Below are positions 1 to 5,688 of a stretch of 8,449 bases of DNA, in pieces. The DNA is taken from contig JAAYTY010000031.1 in NCBI GenBank assembly GCA_012523605.1, positions 1 through 8,449 of the forward strand, given 5' to 3'. The notes under the pieces were generated by a model. It had not been told where the DNA came from. It did not search any database and was given only the letters and a program-made list of their open reading frames with translations. This DNA comes from Candidatus Fermentibacterota bacterium. Its GTDB lineage: Bacteria; Fermentibacterota; Fermentibacteria; Fermentibacterales; Fermentibacteraceae. Each line of letters starts with the position of its first letter. The first letter of the stretch is position 1. The position numbers were made by a program, and so were the translations under genes.

Positions 1-1
1 G

Positions 2-499
2 AAGCAGGGCGTGATGTCCTGGCTCGAGACCGAGGGGCTGGCTCAGGGGAAGGCGATGATCCTGGACATGATGGACTCCGAGCCCTTCTGGGACGCCGTG
101 GAGCGTCAGATCGACAGGGCTTTGCGAGGCATCACCGCCTGGGCGGAGGAACAGCTCGAGACCGGCCGGTTCAGGGAGTTCGCGACCCCGCTTCTGCGGA
201 GGCTCGCCGCGCAGGTGCCGGTTGCCGCGATAGTGGAGGACCGGGTTGACCACTTCGACCTCGACGAGCTGGAGGCGATGATCTACAGGGTCACCAGCGA
301 AAACCTCGCAGGCATCGAGCTTCTCGGGGGCTTGCTGGGCTGCATCGCGGGCGTGGTGCTCATCGAGCAATGGCTGCTGCTGCCGATAGTGGCGTGCTGC
401 GGTACCGTTGCGTTTCTCACCAGACGGCGCGACGGTGACGGTGGGAAGACCGATGAGGCCGAAGCGAGCGAGAACTCTGTCGAGGAGGAACGAGGGTGA
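2..499 (+). CDS. DUF445 family membrane protein, C-terminal part (5' end outside window)
   Basis: The reading frame is open to the left edge (Lys-Gln-Gly precede the GTG at 11), so this is the tail of a longer protein rather than a complete gene. The visible 160 or so residues have an amphipathic helical region rich in charged residues (FWDAVERQIDRAL, AWAEEQLETGRF) followed by a conserved-looking block ending in ENLAGIELLGGLLGCIAGV. A hydrophobic membrane segment of about 30 residues comes next, then a short charged tail. That helical stretch followed by a Gly-rich hairpin membrane anchor is typical of the C-terminus of DUF445 (YheB-type) proteins, which usually have 200-400 residues. Their biochemical role is unknown. 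The stop codon overlaps the GTG start of the lipoprotein leader (GTGA), so the two are probably translated from one message. The family call is by recognition, not a search. Confidence 0.72.
   Translation, partial: KQGVMSWLETEGLAQGKAMILDMMDSEPFWDAVERQIDRALRGITAWAEEQLETGRFREFATPLLRRLAAQVPVAAIVEDRVDHFDLDELEAMIYRVTSENLAGIELLGGLLGCIAGVVLIEQWLLLPIVACCGTVAFLTRRRDGDGGKTDEAEASENSVEEERG
483..488 (+). promoter_or_regulatory. Strong Shine-Dalgarno AGGAGG that fixes the GTG start at 496
   Basis: A perfect AGGAGG lies 7 nt upstream of GTG 496. In contrast, ATG 589, the first start after the in-frame TGA, has no purine-rich ribosome binding site at a suitable distance. This shows that ribosomes are directed to the signal-peptide reading frame and not to the protease body. 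Confidence 0.75.
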
Positions 500-585
500 A
501 GAGTATCATCAGGCGAAGCCTCCGGGGTCGGGCGATCGCCCTGGCGGTCGTCGCTTCTACCCTGCTGATTACTACAGCCTGCTGA
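496..585 (+). CDS. Lipoprotein signal peptide ending in an in-frame TGA (detached 5' end of the protease gene)
   Basis: Translation from GTG 496 gives a 29-residue peptide: an Arg/Lys-rich n-region (KSIIRRSLRGR), a hydrophobic core (AIALAVVASTLLI) and a lipobox-like TTAC ending in Cys29. The next codon is TGA at 583-585. The frame then continues without another stop through Glu-Met-Pro-Pro into the serine protease ending at 1458. The start has a perfect AGGAGG and overlaps the upstream stop codon. The simplest reading is that this is the export signal of the downstream protease, with a Gly (GGA) or similar codon at position +2 changed to TGA. The alternatives are a sequencing error or real readthrough. 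The -3 residue of the lipobox is Thr rather than Leu, so the lipoprotein call is likely but not perfect. Confidence 0.68.
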   Translation: MKSIIRRSLRGRAIALAVVASTLLITTAC

Positions 586-588
586 GAA

Positions 589-1458
589 ATGCCCCCCTCC
601 CCTCCCGAGAAGAGGCCCGGCTCCGACACCTCGAGGGTGATGGACAACACCTTGCACGGGCTTTCTCCGGAGTACCTTCCGATGGCCTCGCTAACCGTTT
701 ACACAACGCTGGTAGAGGACGATCCCGTATTCGACGACGACTTCTCCTGCCAGGGCTCTGCAGCCTGCATCGGAAGGAACAGCGGATACATCGAGCTTGT
801 GACGAACATGCACTGCACGGGACTGATGGACCTGGCAGAGAACGGCGATCTGGGATTCCTCGGTGACGGTGAGCTGGAGGTGAAGGTGTTCGACATGGAG
901 GTAGCCTTCCCGACGGGGAGAACAGCCGTTGTCGAGAGCTTTCAGCTGTTCTTTCCCTACGACCTGGCGGTTTTAAGGGTAGAAGAAGAAGGGCTGAAGG
1001 AATGTCACGACTTCGTCATCCTCGATATGCTGCCCAATGGAGTGAACTCGCCCCCTCCCGGGTCACCGGTGCTTGCGGTAGGATCGCCACTCGGGCTGGA
1101 GGGCTCCGTAACCTCTGGTATCGTTAGCGCATACAGGGATTTCGAGTCGTTTTTCGACGGGCCAGGCTACGGCCCGTACATCCAGATAGATGCGGCAGTC
1201 AGTCCGGGCAACAGTGGCGGCCCCCTGCTTTGCCTCCACGAAGGGGGTTACTTCCTCATAGGCCTCAATTCCTGGACCCTGACAAACGGTTCGTGGTTCT
1301 CCGGTAGAACAGGCCAGAACTTGAACTTCGCCCTGGATCTCAGGGAGACTCTCCTCCGGATCAACGAGAATCCAGCGGTGTACTCCGCGAACATCCGCGG
1401 AGTTATCGAGGCAATGGACGAAGTATTCGACGTGGATGCCGTAGAGGCCGGAAGATGA
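589..1458 (+). CDS. Trypsin-like (HtrA-type) serine protease, probable lipoprotein body
   Basis: This 289-residue reading frame has the three blocks of chymotrypsin-fold proteases of the S1 family. His75 is in the block YIELVTNMHC (compare the HtrA consensus TNxHV), Asp125 is in YDLAVLRV, and Ser209 is in SPGNSGGPL. A typical VLAVGSPLGL...VTSGIVSA segment precedes the serine. There is no PDZ domain: after the catalytic Ser, about 80 residues complete the second barrel (LNFALDL...). A Pro-rich start (PPSPPEKRPGS) looks like the flexible linker found after a lipidated cysteine. The frame is the same as that of the signal peptide at 496, separated by one TGA. No ribosome binding site precedes ATG 589, so the full gene is probably 496-1458. 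The expected location is the periplasmic face of a membrane. Substrate unknown. Confidence 0.85.
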   Translation: MPPSPPEKRPGSDTSRVMDNTLHGLSPEYLPMASLTVYTTLVEDDPVFDDDFSCQGSAACIGRNSGYIELVTNMHCTGLMDLAENGDLGFLGDGELEVKVFDMEVAFPTGRTAVVESFQLFFPYDLAVLRVEEEGLKECHDFVILDMLPNGVNSPPPGSPVLAVGSPLGLEGSVTSGIVSAYRDFESFFDGPGYGPYIQIDAAVSPGNSGGPLLCLHEGGYFLIGLNSWTLTNGSWFSGRTGQNLNFALDLRETLLRINENPAVYSANIRGVIEAMDEVFDVDAVEAGR

Positions 1459-1543
1459 GCCGCAGGCGCTTCGGAACGGATAAGGGGCCGCATCTCCGAG
1501 CCAGTTCTGTTGTCGAATCCTTCTCACGGACAGGCAGCAGGCA

Positions 1544-1747
1544 GTGAAGCTGGCTTTTCTTGCCATTCTCATGCCCTGGCCGATCGCGCTGCTGCAGATC
1601 GTCATGATACACCTGGCCAGGAAGGCCTGGAAGTGGTACTGGAAGGCGTTCATCCCGGCGCCAGCAGTCAGGGAAGCCGAACCACGGGCGTACTGCTTTC
1701 GAGATGCTTCGATGAGGCTCCCGGGCTGTGCAGAGAAAGGGAGCTGA
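1544..1747 (+). CDS. Possible small membrane protein, unknown function
   Basis: GTG 1544 opens a 67-residue frame. It has an N-terminal hydrophobic segment (roughly residues 2-24, LAFLAILMPWPIALLQIVMI), an aromatic and basic stretch (ARKAWKWYWK) typical of a membrane-interface anchor, and then a less structured polar tail. It sits 85 nt after the protease on the same strand. The ribosome binding site is weak and I recognise no family. The membrane-like first half makes it more plausible than the overlapping frames, but it could be chance coding. Confidence 0.35.
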   Translation: MKLAFLAILMPWPIALLQIVMIHLARKAWKWYWKAFIPAPAVREAEPRAYCFRDASMRLPGCAEKGS

Positions 1748-1794
1748 GAGCGATGGAGATGCAGGGAGGCGCCGAGGGAAGGGAGCCGGGAAGG

Positions 1795-2025
1795 ATGAAG
1801 TGCATAATCGCTTCCGACCTGCATGTGCCCAAGTGCAGCCAGCCTTACATGGACGGGATGTTCACCGGGCTCACCGCCGGCCCCGTTCCGGGCACGCTGA
1901 TACTGGCGGGGGACCCCTCACATGCATGGCCAGCAAGGCATCGGTTCGGCGGGCTATGTGAGATGGGATTCGGAGGTGCCAGGATCTGCAGAGCTTGTGA
2001 CAGACACGGTAGCACAGGATGCTGA
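1795..2025 (+). pseudogene. Metallophosphoesterase N-terminal fragment, broken
   Basis: From ATG 1795 (purine-rich GGGAGCCGGGAAGG just upstream) the protein starts MKCIIASDLHVP, with Asp8 and His10 forming the first calcineurin-type metal-binding motif (D-x-H). TLILAGD follows at residues 34-40, the second motif (GD). After Asp40 nothing resembles the rest of the family: no GNH[DE], no later histidine motifs, and the frame ends after only 76 residues with a low-complexity Gly/Arg/Cys tail. Family members usually have 150-300 residues. It is most likely a gene that suffered a deletion and frameshift just after about 1915. A more protein-like frame (1922-2083) takes over in the +1 phase. It probably has no activity. 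Confidence 0.6.
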
Positions 2026-2083
2026 TATGTGGGTGATGCTGCGCAGAGCTCTTCTGCAGAAAGTGTCTCCCGATGGCGATTGA
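1922..2083 (+). CDS. Short frame, possible displaced remnant after the phosphoesterase break
   Basis: ATG 1922 starts a 53-residue frame in the +1 phase relative to the phosphoesterase. It reads like ordinary protein: GYVRWDSEVPGSAELV followed by an amphipathic helix (DADMWVMLRRALLQKV). The corresponding tail in the original phase does not. I do not recognise it and there is no clear ribosome binding site. It may be the remaining C-terminus of the broken gene, part of another deleted gene, or chance. Confidence 0.25.
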   Translation: MHGQQGIGSAGYVRWDSEVPGSAELVTDTVAQDADMWVMLRRALLQKVSPDGD

Positions 2084-2110
2084 CCATGTTTCTCAGGAAG
2101 GTTGACCGGC

Positions 2111-2380
2111 ATGGGCAGGACCTACCGCTACAAGTTCAAGGGTGATCCCAAGAGTGTCGTTGCAAGGATGAAGTGCGAGGCTGCGAGCTTTCCAGTCAGC
2201 TTCGCCGGCGACGAGAAGTCGGGGGCGGTTGAGGGCTGGGGGCTGAAGGCCGGTTACGACATCTCGGGGCAGATTCTCACGGTGATTATTCACAGAATCC
2301 CGCTTCTCGTATCCTGGGGCATGGTAGAGAAAGAGCTGGAGAAACGGGCGCCGGAGTGGGGGATGACCAGGATCGACTGA
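2111..2380 (+). CDS. Small conserved-looking protein of unknown function
   Basis: ATG 2111 is chosen because GGAAGG (2096-2101) lies 9 nt upstream. A TTG at 2102 touches this site and is unlikely. The 89-residue product is soluble and looks like a compact alpha/beta domain: a basic strand (GRTYRYKFKGDP), a region of short strands (FPVSFAGDEKSGAVEGWG, QILTVIIHRIPLLV) and a C-terminal helix (WGMVEKELEKRAPEWG). No signal peptide, no cysteine pair and no motif that I recognise. It lies 27 nt before the LRAT-domain gene on the same strand, so the two are probably co-transcribed, and a shared process is a reasonable guess. Confidence 0.6.
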   Translation: MGRTYRYKFKGDPKSVVARMKCEAASFPVSFAGDEKSGAVEGWGLKAGYDISGQILTVIIHRIPLLVSWGMVEKELEKRAPEWGMTRID

Positions 2381-2407
2381 CTTTTCGGAGAGGTTGGTGC
2401 AGGAAGG

Positions 2408-3154
2408 GTGAGACGGAATGCAGTGCAGGCCGGCAGCGTCATAGGGGTTGATCGAGGGCTCTACGCCCACTACGGCATCCTCATGGATGATGGAGACGTC
2501 GTGCACTACACCTCGAAGGCGTCGGATATATCGGGCGACATGGAAGTGAGGAAGACCGGCATCGATCACTTCCTGAGGGGAGCCGAGAAAGTCTGGCGGA
2601 TGATCTTCCCTTCTGAAACCGAGATGCAGACATTGCTGGCGGAGCGTTTCGACTCGATCACCGGGGCCGTTGCCGGCTCCATAGAAAGAAGTATTGGGGT
2701 TGCGCTGGAATTGGCCGGCGCGATTGGGCGCGAGCTGGCGGTTAGCGCTATCATGAAGCACTACAGGGTGTACCCCCCGGAGGAGGTTCAGCGGAGGGCG
2801 CTGTCCCGGGTCGGCGAGAGGAAGTACAACTTGGCCTTCCGCAACTGCGAGCACTTCGCGGTGTGGTGCGCCACGGGGCTTCATGCCTCACAGCAGGTGG
2901 AAGGCGTGCTTCGCGGGGGTACGGCGCTTGTCGCTGCCCTGTTCGGGGGCACCTTGGACGGCAGGCTGAACGGGCTTCTCGAGCCGGCACGGCGCGAACA
3001 GCTCGGAGGGATGGGTCTGCTCGCGAAGTCGAGCCCCGTTCCGGCGCGGGCTCTCCTCGGAAGCGGAAAGGCAGGCAGGGCCGTGGCGAGGTCGAGAAGC
3101 GTGCAGGCCGGAGCATCCGGCAAGGGAACAGGCCGTGGAGGAGGGCGAAGATGA
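2408..3154 (+). CDS. LRAT (NC) domain protein, NlpC/P60-superfamily thiol enzyme
   Basis: Residues 9-34 hold GSVIGVDRGLYAHYGILM then GDVVHYTS, and NCEHF lies at 146-150. His21, His33 (12 apart) and Cys147 match the His/His/Cys triad of lecithin:retinol acyltransferase-like proteins, whose known members are lipid acyltransferases or phospholipases of the permuted NlpC/P60 fold. The distance between second His and Cys (about 114 residues) is longer than usual. The extra piece includes a Gly/Ala-rich helical stretch (AVAGSIERSIGVALELAGAIGREL). After the catalytic core come a hydrophobic Gly-rich helix (GGTALVAALFGGTL) and a basic Gly/Arg tail of about 45 residues that could bind membrane or nucleic acid. 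The GTG start is uncertain because AGGAAGG abuts it directly. GTG 2423 is an alternative. The stop overlaps the next gene's ATG. The substrate cannot be told from sequence. Confidence 0.82.
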   Translation: MRRNAVQAGSVIGVDRGLYAHYGILMDDGDVVHYTSKASDISGDMEVRKTGIDHFLRGAEKVWRMIFPSETEMQTLLAERFDSITGAVAGSIERSIGVALELAGAIGRELAVSAIMKHYRVYPPEEVQRRALSRVGERKYNLAFRNCEHFAVWCATGLHASQQVEGVLRGGTALVAALFGGTLDGRLNGLLEPARREQLGGMGLLAKSSPVPARALLGSGKAGRAVARSRSVQAGASGKGTGRGGGRR

Positions 3155-3486
3155 TAGTGCTGAACTTCTGGGATTTCGCCTCGACCACCGTGATACTGCT
3201 GTTCGCTCTGGCTGCGCTTTTCATCGTTCTGCTGGCCCTGCCGCAGTCGCGGCTTCGCCGGGTCCTGTTCAGGCTGATCTCGTGGGTCAACGGGCTTTTG
3301 GTGGTATTGCTCGGCATCTCGGTCGTGAGCCCGATAGATGCCATTCCGGATGTCATCCCCGTGATCGGCCAGGCGGACGATGTCTTGGCCATCGTCGGCG
3401 CCATCGGTGCAGGCATCGTCTCGGCCATCGCGGCACGAGCCGCGCGGCAACCGAGGCTCCCGGCTCCTTTCGACGGGGATGACTAG
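3151..3486 (+). CDS. DUF1232 (YkvA-type) membrane protein, first copy
   Basis: ATG 3151 overlaps the stop of the LRAT gene (ATGA) and has GGAGGAGGG about 6 nt upstream, so the two are coupled. The 111-residue product begins with a membrane segment (residues about 10-32, TTVILLFALAALFIVLLAL), then has a basic loop (PQSRLRRVLFR) and a second hydrophobic segment. The DUF1232 signature SPIDAIPDVIPVIGQADD lies at about residues 60-77. A further hydrophobic helix (AIVGAIGAGIVSAIA) and a short polar tail follow. DUF1232 proteins are small bacterial membrane proteins of unknown function. This copy differs clearly from the second one at 3556: it has its own N-terminal membrane helix and little similarity outside the signature. 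Confidence 0.85.
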   Translation: MIVLNFWDFASTTVILLFALAALFIVLLALPQSRLRRVLFRLISWVNGLLVVLLGISVVSPIDAIPDVIPVIGQADDVLAIVGAIGAGIVSAIAARAARQPRLPAPFDGDD

Positions 3487-3487
3487 C

Positions 3488-3531
3488 GTGCCGGCCGGTT
3501 CGGCACCTGATGTAGTGAAGAAGCGCTTCAC
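3488..3531 (+). other. Two tandem short hairpins between the DUF1232 genes
   Basis: GTGCCG (3488-3493) pairs with CGGCAC (3501-3506) around a 7-nt loop, and GTGAAG (3515-3520) pairs with CTTCAC (3526-3531) around a 5-nt loop. No run of T follows either, so they are not intrinsic terminators. They sit just before the ribosome binding site of the second DUF1232 gene and might protect the mRNA or tune its translation. The stems are only 6 bp, so chance is possible. Confidence 0.35.
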
Positions 3532-3555
3532 GATTGCGCGACGGGAGGTTCAGGA

Positions 3556-4044
3556 ATGGCGAACGATCTGACGGTTTTCCAGGAGCCCTCACCCGAGACT
3601 ATGGATCCGAAAAGGAACAGGGACTTCTATCAGAACCTCAGGACGAAGATCCGCGCATACTTCGAGAGCAAGGAGGGCAGGCAGAACAAGTTCATCGAAT
3701 TCCTGCTGTTCGCGCCCGACCTGTTCCACGTGCTGGTGAAGCTCACGGGCGACCCCAGGGTGCCCGCGGGTGAGAAGGCCAAGCTGGTGGGGGCGATCGC
3801 CTACTTCATCTCGCCGCTCGACCTAATGCCCGAGGGCATTCTAGGGCCAGCGGGGTATGCCGACGACATCGTGATCGCTTCGCTGGTGCTGAACGGCATC
3901 ATCAACAAGACCGACCCTGCTGTGGTCAGGGAGCACTGGGCCGGCGACGGCGACGTGCTGGAGGTAATCCGGAAGATCCTGAAGATCGCCGACCAGATGA
4001 TCGGAAGCGGATTGTGGCAGAGAGTGAAGGGGATGTTCGCGTAG
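3556..4044 (+). CDS. DUF1232 (YkvA-type) protein, second copy
   Basis: ATG 3556 follows GGGAGG at 7 nt spacing. The 162-residue protein has a charged N-terminus of about 45 residues (EPSPETMDPKRNRDFYQNLRTKIRAY in two pieces), a helix (FIEFLLFAPDLFHVLVKL) and the DUF1232 core around residues 73-112: AKLVGAIAYFISPLDLMPEG followed by GPAGYADD. The ISPLD...P...G..DD pattern is the family signature. A C-terminal amphipathic region (VLEVIRKILKIADQMIG) completes it. Unlike the first copy it lacks an N-terminal membrane helix and is more likely to attach to the membrane through the core hairpin. It is the last gene of the + strand run, and a repeat element starts 11 nt after its stop. Confidence 0.88.
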   Translation: MANDLTVFQEPSPETMDPKRNRDFYQNLRTKIRAYFESKEGRQNKFIEFLLFAPDLFHVLVKLTGDPRVPAGEKAKLVGAIAYFISPLDLMPEGILGPAGYADDIVIASLVLNGIINKTDPAVVREHWAGDGDVLEVIRKILKIADQMIGSGLWQRVKGMFA

Positions 4045-4054
4045 GGCCGATGTC

Positions 4055-4227
4055 GGGGTCAGCCCCAAATCGTTAAAAACACATCGTCGTAATCGTTGCG
4101 GTGTAAAGCGGAAGGCTCGTTTCCGGATTGCTCGAATACCGTCGCCGGGCGATGGGCGGAAACGCAGTGATCTGATTCATGGGCAATCAGATGCAGGCTG
4201 CGATTTGAACGTTTTGGGGCTGACCCC
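4055..4227. mobile_element. MITE-like non-autonomous element, 173 bp, with 20-bp terminal inverted repeats
   Basis: The left end GGGGTCAGCCCCAAATCGTT (4055-4074) and the right end (4208-4227) are reverse complements at 19 of 20 positions. Each end contains a mini-hairpin (GGGG, loop TCAG, CCCC). Inside there is an 8-bp stem ATCTGATT/AATCAGAT with a 7-nt loop at 4170-4192. No gene of its own fits. On its right side the element replaces the 3' end of the cyclase gene, whose frame runs straight into the repeat, as expected after insertion. Flanks TGTC and TGTT are similar but not a convincing target duplication. It could belong to the REP/RAYT-type palindromic families or be a MITE of a DDE transposase. 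I cannot assign it. Confidence 0.6.
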
Positions 4228-4754
4228 TGTTGACAGTACGCAGTGCGGGGAACTCCACCGGCAGGGTGGGATGCGCGAGGATGTTGATCTGCTGGGGTTC
4301 CATCAGGTCGCGAAGAACGTGAACTCCCGCATCTGTGAGGGAGGCGCCGTCCGGCAGGGTTCCGCAGGCGGCGGCTGCGTCGTTCACGAGAACCTGCCCT
4401 CCCCAGGCGGCCGACAGCATGCGGGCCGCACCGTTGAGGGCGGGGCCGAAGAAATCACCGTCGCGCTCCTCGGCCTCGCCCGTGAACACGCACATACGAA
4501 CGTGAAGTCCCTCGACTGCCGACCAGTCGGCTGCGTTCACTGCCTTCTGCGCCTGAACCACGCACTCGATCGCTCTGCCGTTGGTGAAGACGGCTATAAT
4601 CCCGTCCCCGGTGTGCTTGACTACCCTTCCCGAGCAGTGGAGGACCGCTTCCTGGAGGATCGCATCGTGCCTTGCAAGCGCGCGGACATGGCAGTGCGAT
4701 GCAGATCCCATTTCGCGGTCGGCCTTCGATATCCGTGAACAGGAATGTAGGCAT
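4187..4754 (-). pseudogene. Class III adenylate/guanylate cyclase, frameshifted and 3'-truncated
   Basis: The start is ATG at 4754-4752 with GGAGG 8 nt upstream. The first residues PTFLFTDIEG are the typical beginning of a class III cyclase domain, including the first metal-binding Asp. After Gly the phase is lost (around 4711-4724), and the family sequence resumes in another frame: ALARHDAILQEAV, VVKHTGDGIIAVF (second metal Asp), GDFFGPALNGAARML and VHVLRDLMEP. The usual STxLW residues after DIEG are missing, so a small deletion accompanies the shift. The end FPALRTVN is where the family normally continues into an ATPase/TPR or other part. Here the reading frame runs into the 173-bp repeat element and stops at 4187. 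Without the shift corrected, no active cyclase is expected. Confidence 0.8.
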
Positions 4755-4856
4755 CACATCATCCTCCAGGAGGAGCACGAACGGCTCGTTGATTATTGCA
4801 TCACAGGCCGCTTACGGGGATACTTCAATCCGCGCGCATCCTGTCTCACAGAAATG

Positions 4857-4885
4857 CTTATACGAAAAAGAGTTAACAGGCATAA
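4857..4885 (-). promoter_or_regulatory. Possible promoter of the cyclase pseudogene
   Basis: On the minus strand TTATGC (4885-4880), a 17-nt spacer and TATAAG (4862-4857) resemble a sigma-70 promoter. The -10 is 5 of 6 and the -35 is weak. It lies about 100 nt upstream of the cyclase ATG in the AT-richer stretch between divergent genes. The rest of the 4755-5036 gap shows no gene that I can support. Confidence 0.3.
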
Positions 4886-5036
4886 CCCCCAATTGACGAA
4901 TGTCGGCGGGCCGGCATGATTTCCGAATTGAGCCCCTGCCCTCTTCCGTGGCAGCCGCACGCATCCGTGCCTTACATCTTCTTCACGAACGGCGGGTATC
5001 CTTGGCTTGCGAAACCCTTGATGGAGGTTTGCGGGC

Positions 5037-5378
5037 ATGGAAGGTGCAAGGTACTTCGCTAGGTGCGGTGTATGCGGTGTAGAGTTCGAGTACGACGGGC
5101 TGGATACTCCGCAGTGCTGCGGGGCGATGATGATCGTTCGCTTCGATGACGCGACATCGGCGGACAACACCCTGCCTGGCCCTCGGGACAGGGAGCACGA
5201 CATCGAGGAAGACAAGCCTGTGTTGGATCCGTCTGAACCTCTTGAAGTGGATATCGTCGGACCTCCAGAAGAGGAGATCGAGGAGGGCGTGGAGATTGGC
5301 ATACTCACCGGCTGCTTCCCTGCCGATGAGGACTGGAGCTTCTGCAGCGGCTCGTCCGTCAGGGAGGAAACGGTCTGA
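5037..5378 (+). CDS. Small acidic zinc-ribbon protein, unknown function
   Basis: ATG 5037 follows GGAGG (5023-5027) at 9 nt. The 113-residue product has an N-terminal treble of short strands with CGVC at residues 10-13 and CC at 27-28 (PQCCGAMM), a rubredoxin- or FmdB-like zinc ribbon of minimal size. It continues with about 70 residues rich in Asp and Glu (PEEEIEEGVEIG) that are probably disordered. No signal peptide and no membrane segment. The ribbon suggests a metal-binding, protein- or nucleic-acid-contacting role, but nothing more specific can be said. It stands alone, downstream of the divergent cyclase remnant and before a 310-nt gap. Confidence 0.72.
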   Translation: MEGARYFARCGVCGVEFEYDGLDTPQCCGAMMIVRFDDATSADNTLPGPRDREHDIEEDKPVLDPSEPLEVDIVGPPEEEIEEGVEIGILTGCFPADEDWSFCSGSSVREETV

Positions 5379-5688
5379 GGCATTGCCCGTCCTCCCTTGC
5401 TCGGAGCAGGCCGCGTTGTTGCCGCATTCCCTCATGGATGAAGGGAAGAGCCTTTCCATGCGGATATCGGGCTCGGGAGAAACAGCCTTGGAATCCGCAG
5501 ACCGGGTTCAGAGGATCCGATAGCGGATGGTTTGATCTGCAAATCGAACCAGCTGCGACTGATCGGTGGGACGACGGTGAGTTCCGGGACGAAGTTCCCG
5601 TTGCGGTTACTTGTTCAGTCCCGTTGCGACGGGCGCGGGAAGAAGGTTTCGATCTCGGAATCTCGATCCGAAAGCGAGAACTTGCGCC
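5379..5688. other. 310-nt stretch without a convincing gene, repeat-like in its right part
   Basis: Several frames stay open here but none has protein-like composition or a ribosome binding site. The right part holds CCCGT/ACGGG as a short hairpin (5619-5632), repeated CCCGTTGCG words, and a run of alternating GATC/TCGG/CGAT words up to palindromes TGATCA, ATCGAT and CGATCG at 5690-5703. This looks like a dispersed genomic repeat rather than a promoter region, and it runs into the start of the phosphatase reading frame. No clear promoter or terminator was seen. Confidence 0.4.

Noticed and set aside
583..585. TGA as a sense codon (altered genetic code) or selenocysteine
   Set aside because: TGA terminates several other genes here at sensible places, the DNA is GC-rich unlike known TGA-recoding bacteria, and I see no convincing bSECIS hairpin immediately downstream. 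Selenocysteine next to a lipidated Cys would also be odd.
1063..1824. Long minus-strand frame over the protease 3' end
   Set aside because: It is antisense to conserved protease blocks including GNSGGPL, has biased composition and shows no motif.
2093..3531. Long minus-strand frames opposite the LRAT and first DUF1232 genes
   Set aside because: They are Arg/Pro-rich shadows of recognised + strand families with proper ribosome binding sites and overlaps.
4050..4232. Target-site duplication of the 173-bp element
   Set aside because: Flanks TGTC and TGTT agree at only three of four bases, too weak to claim.
4205..4738. Plus-strand 177-residue frame over the cyclase remnant
   Set aside because: The opposite strand carries clear class III cyclase motifs, and this frame has none.
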